From Leptospiraceae bacterium (GTDB lineage Bacteria > Spirochaetota > Leptospiria > Leptospirales > Leptospiraceae), in assembly GCA_016711485.1 (NCBI GenBank), contig JADJSX010000025.1, positions 62,001 to 126,000 of the forward strand: 64,000 nt of DNA. The letters are read 5' to 3'. Shown piece by piece: positions 61,984 to 64,000 of this stretch (the stretch's first letter is position 1; each line of letters opens with the position of its first letter). A program made the position numbers and the translations under genes. The notes beneath the pieces were generated by a model, which was given only the letters and a program-made list of their open reading frames with translations, was not told where the DNA came from and searched no databases.

Positions 61984-63348
61984 ATGAAACTGAATCGTTT
62001 AGAATTTTTATTTAAACTTACCGCCGGTATAACTGCATTATCTTCTGCAAATAAGTTATTAGCCAATAATAAAAAGAAGAATTTTTTAATAAAAAAAGTA
62101 ACTGTGGTTGGAGGTGGTATTGCTGGACTTTATTCTGCTTATTTATTAAAGAATTCCGGATACGATGTTACGATTATAGAAGCTAAAAATCGATTGGGAG
62201 GAAGGATTTTAACGCATATTGACGAAGAATCGGCATTAACCTCAGAGTTAGGAGCAGAGTGGGTTCAGGAAAATCATTTTACTATGAAGAGTCTTTGCAA
62301 AGAATTAGGGATAGAGTTAACTCCGTATCCTATCAACAGAGATATATTAACTGGTGATAATTTAATTGAATCAAATCTTGTGAAACCAAATCCAGAGACT
62401 CGAGAAATATTGAAAAGAGTAATTTCTCTTTTTGAAAAAATGTCTCCTGAAAAAAAACAAGGTCTAGATAAATTGGATATATATTCTTTTCTAAAATACC
62501 AAGGTATTTCAGAAGAGGAACTGTATTTGTTGGATATGAAATATTCTATATTATTTGGGGAAAGTCTTAGATGTATCTCTGCCGAGAAAGCTATTTCGAT
62601 TTTTGAATTTTATGAAAATGGGTTTCCTTTTCAATACAAAATCACAAATGGTACGGATAAAATTGTAGAATCATTAAAATCCAATTTAAAAGGTATTAAG
62701 TTTATTATTTCTGATCCAGTTGTTTCTGTTGAAGATGCAAACAATTCTGTTACTATAAAAACAAAATCAGGAAAAGAGTTTTCGTCTGACGTTTGTATTT
62801 TTGCACTTCCGTTTGGTCAATTAAACCGAATTAAATTTTCTCCTGAACTTCCAAAAGAACACAAGTTAGCGCTATTGCAATTACGAATGAGTCGAATGAC
62901 AAAAGTTTCACTTATTTATAAAGGAATTGATTATGTTAGAGATAAACTCAATGTCCAAAGTGACGGAGTTTTTCAAAGTATTTATTCTAACGGAATAAAA
63001 AATAGATCAATTAATAAAGGAAATCTTACTTTAATTTCTACTGGTGATAGATCTGAAGTCTATTCAAAGTTATCCACAGAATACATTCCAACATTCGTCA
63101 AACAAAACTTAGAAAATATAGAGTTATTGTCTACTTTACAATTTGAAAAAATAAACGTTAAAGTTTGGAAAAATGAACCTTATATAGAAGGGGCTACCTC
63201 AATTTATCCGCCCGGATCATTTGATGTTAAATCTATACTGAAACGAAATCACGGGCGAGTTTATTTTGCGGGAGAACATCTTGGAAAACTAAATGGTACT
63301 ATGGAAGGAGCACTTTTATCTGCCTTGGATGTAGTAAATGAATTGTAA
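61984..63348 (+). CDS. Flavin-containing amine oxidase / phytoene-desaturase-like protein
   Basis: A 454-residue FAD enzyme. The N-terminus is a short signal-like stretch (LEFLFKLTAGITALSSANKLL), then the dinucleotide fold VTVVGGGIAGLYSAYLLKNSG, given as VVGGGIAGLYSAYLL, with EAKNRLGGRILTH as the flavin-GG motif. Near the end YFAGEHLGKLNGTMEGALLS closes the FAD site. This is the amine-oxidase/MAO class; the substrate may be a polyamine or amino acid, though the carotenoid desaturases share the fold, and an ABA4-like gene is upstream. Likely periplasmic if the leader is cleaved. Confidence 0.85.
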   Translation: MKLNRLEFLFKLTAGITALSSANKLLANNKKKNFLIKKVTVVGGGIAGLYSAYLLKNSGYDVTIIEAKNRLGGRILTHIDEESALTSELGAEWVQENHFTMKSLCKELGIELTPYPINRDILTGDNLIESNLVKPNPETREILKRVISLFEKMSPEKKQGLDKLDIYSFLKYQGISEEELYLLDMKYSILFGESLRCISAEKAISIFEFYENGFPFQYKITNGTDKIVESLKSNLKGIKFIISDPVVSVEDANNSVTIKTKSGKEFSSDVCIFALPFGQLNRIKFSPELPKEHKLALLQLRMSRMTKVSLIYKGIDYVRDKLNVQSDGVFQSIYSNGIKNRSINKGNLTLISTGDRSEVYSKLSTEYIPTFVKQNLENIELLSTLQFEKINVKVWKNEPYIEGATSIYPPGSFDVKSILKRNHGRVYFAGEHLGKLNGTMEGALLSALDVVNEL

Positions 63349-63353
63349 AAATA

Positions 63354-64000
63354 CTAACTTCTTTTAATTCCGAGTTTGGAACGAACTCTATCAATAACCG
63401 GAGAAGCGGCTGAATGTGCTTTACCTGCACCTTTTTGTAATAGTTCTTCTACATAACCGCGATTAGCCACAAGTTCTTCTCGTCTTTTTCGATATGGTGC
63501 AAAATAATCCATTATAGTTGAAAATAATTCTTTTTTAATGTCACCATATCTTAAACCGGGAGTCTCGAAACGATTACGAAGGGTATTTAAGTCTGTTTCA
63601 TTTAGAAAAAGTTTGTAAATAGCAAATATTACGCTTTTATTTGGATCTTTAGGTTCATCGATCCCTGCAGAATCAGATACGATAGACATTACGGATTTGC
63701 GAAGAGACGTTTCTTTATCAAAGAAATTAATTGTATTTCCATACGATTTAGACATTTTTGCTCCGTCTGTTCCGGGGATAATGGCAGTATCCTCATCAAT
63801 CTCTGGCTCTGGAATTAAAAATGTACTTCCGAAATCATGATTGAATTTATTTGCAATGTCTCTTGTGAATTCTAAGTGTTGTTTTTGATCTTTTCCTACT
63901 GGAACTTTTTGAGTATCATAAAGTAATATATCCGCAGCCATTAGAATTGGATAAAAAAACAAACCGCCAGTTGGATTGATTCCCTTTGCCGTTTTATCTT
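63354..64000 (-). CDS. trpS: Tryptophanyl-tRNA synthetase, C-terminal part (cut by the right edge)
   Basis: The frame is open to the right edge: at 63963-64000 it still reads DKTAKGINPTGGLF before FYPILMAADILLYDTQKVPVG. The ATP-binding AKMSKS is present in IIPGTDGAKMSKSYGNT, and the helical GDIKKELFSTIMDYFAPYRKRR ends the protein (in parts IKKELFSTIMDYFAPYRKRR). TrpS charges tRNA-Trp. About a third of the protein, including the HIGH-like motif, lies beyond the window. It ends six bases after the convergent amine-oxidase stop. Confidence 0.95.
   Translation of the reverse strand, partial: DKTAKGINPTGGLFFYPILMAADILLYDTQKVPVGKDQKQHLEFTRDIANKFNHDFGSTFLIPEPEIDEDTAIIPGTDGAKMSKSYGNTINFFDKETSLRKSVMSIVSDSAGIDEPKDPNKSVIFAIYKLFLNETDLNTLRNRFETPGLRYGDIKKELFSTIMDYFAPYRKRREELVANRGYVEELLQKGAGKAHSAASPVIDRVRSKLGIKRS

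Noticed and set aside
1..64000. tRNA, rRNA, CRISPR array, prophage or full insertion sequence
   Set aside because: Looked for T-loop-like GTTCRA motifs, spaced identical repeats and transposase or phage structural motifs and saw none; a covariance search was not possible.

Overview
The window is AT-rich, densely packed DNA that reads as a spirochaete of the Leptospiraceae (Leptospira-like). The supporting signs are a Borrelia/Leptospira P83/100-type secreted protein, a bactofilin plus LytM-family gene pair, a complete rod-shape operon, many spirochaete-style lipoproteins, STAS and receiver regulators, and a dnaN-recF-DUF721 replication cluster. Assignment below family level is inference. No rRNA, tRNA, CRISPR array or prophage was recognised.

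Layout. 1-2.2 kb: the tail of an unknown gene, a secreted alpha/beta hydrolase, and a 336-bp terminal-inverted-repeat element that is itself split by a 124-bp MITE-like insert. 2.2-12.5 kb: a chemosensory cluster made of a soluble MCP-tip/Cache protein in two tandem modules (broken by a +1 frameshift), a double CheW, a hybrid CheA, a multi-receiver class III nucleotide cyclase, a PlsC-like acyltransferase, a receiver-STAS protein and a STAS antagonist. No CheR, CheB or lone CheY is present, so the output looks like a cyclic nucleotide. 12.6-22.2 kb: class A PBP, membrane sulfatase-fold enzyme, DUF2339 giant membrane protein and an MBL hydrolase. 22.3-25.3 kb: outer-membrane protein, SGNH lipoprotein, a catalytically degenerate tyrosine recombinase and another STAS protein.

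25.3-34 kb: a GT39-like membrane glycosyltransferase carrying an in-frame palindromic insert, then mreB-mreC-mreD-mrdA-rodA with overlapping ends and one unknown gene. 34-40 kb (minus strand): an ABC/FtsX/HlyD-type export operon followed by a small membrane protein, RNase T2 and a LolA-like protein. 40.08-40.41 kb: second, inverted copy of the 336-bp element. 40.5-43.1 kb: a 7TMR-DISM histidine kinase and a convergent, overlapping NarL-type regulator. 43.1-43.7 kb: hairpin-rich DNA. 43.7-46.4 kb: a DUF1566 lipoprotein and two toxin-antitoxin modules bordered by copies of one terminator-containing sequence. 46.4-49.5 kb: repeated GACATA sites, then dnaN, recF and DUF721.

49.7-54.9 kb: kpsF, P83/100-like protein with 96-bp tandem repeats, a LytM-family protein with lost catalytic residues, bactofilin and a YaaR-type protein. 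54.9-64 kb: membrane AraC regulator, DUF4386 protein, Acg-type nitroreductase, ChlI-type AAA ATPase, GDPD, ABA4-like protein, an outer-membrane protein, a flavin amine oxidase, and the 3' part of trpS running off the right edge. Three themes recur: cell shape and envelope building, multi-domain signalling, and small mobile or palindromic repeats in the gaps.
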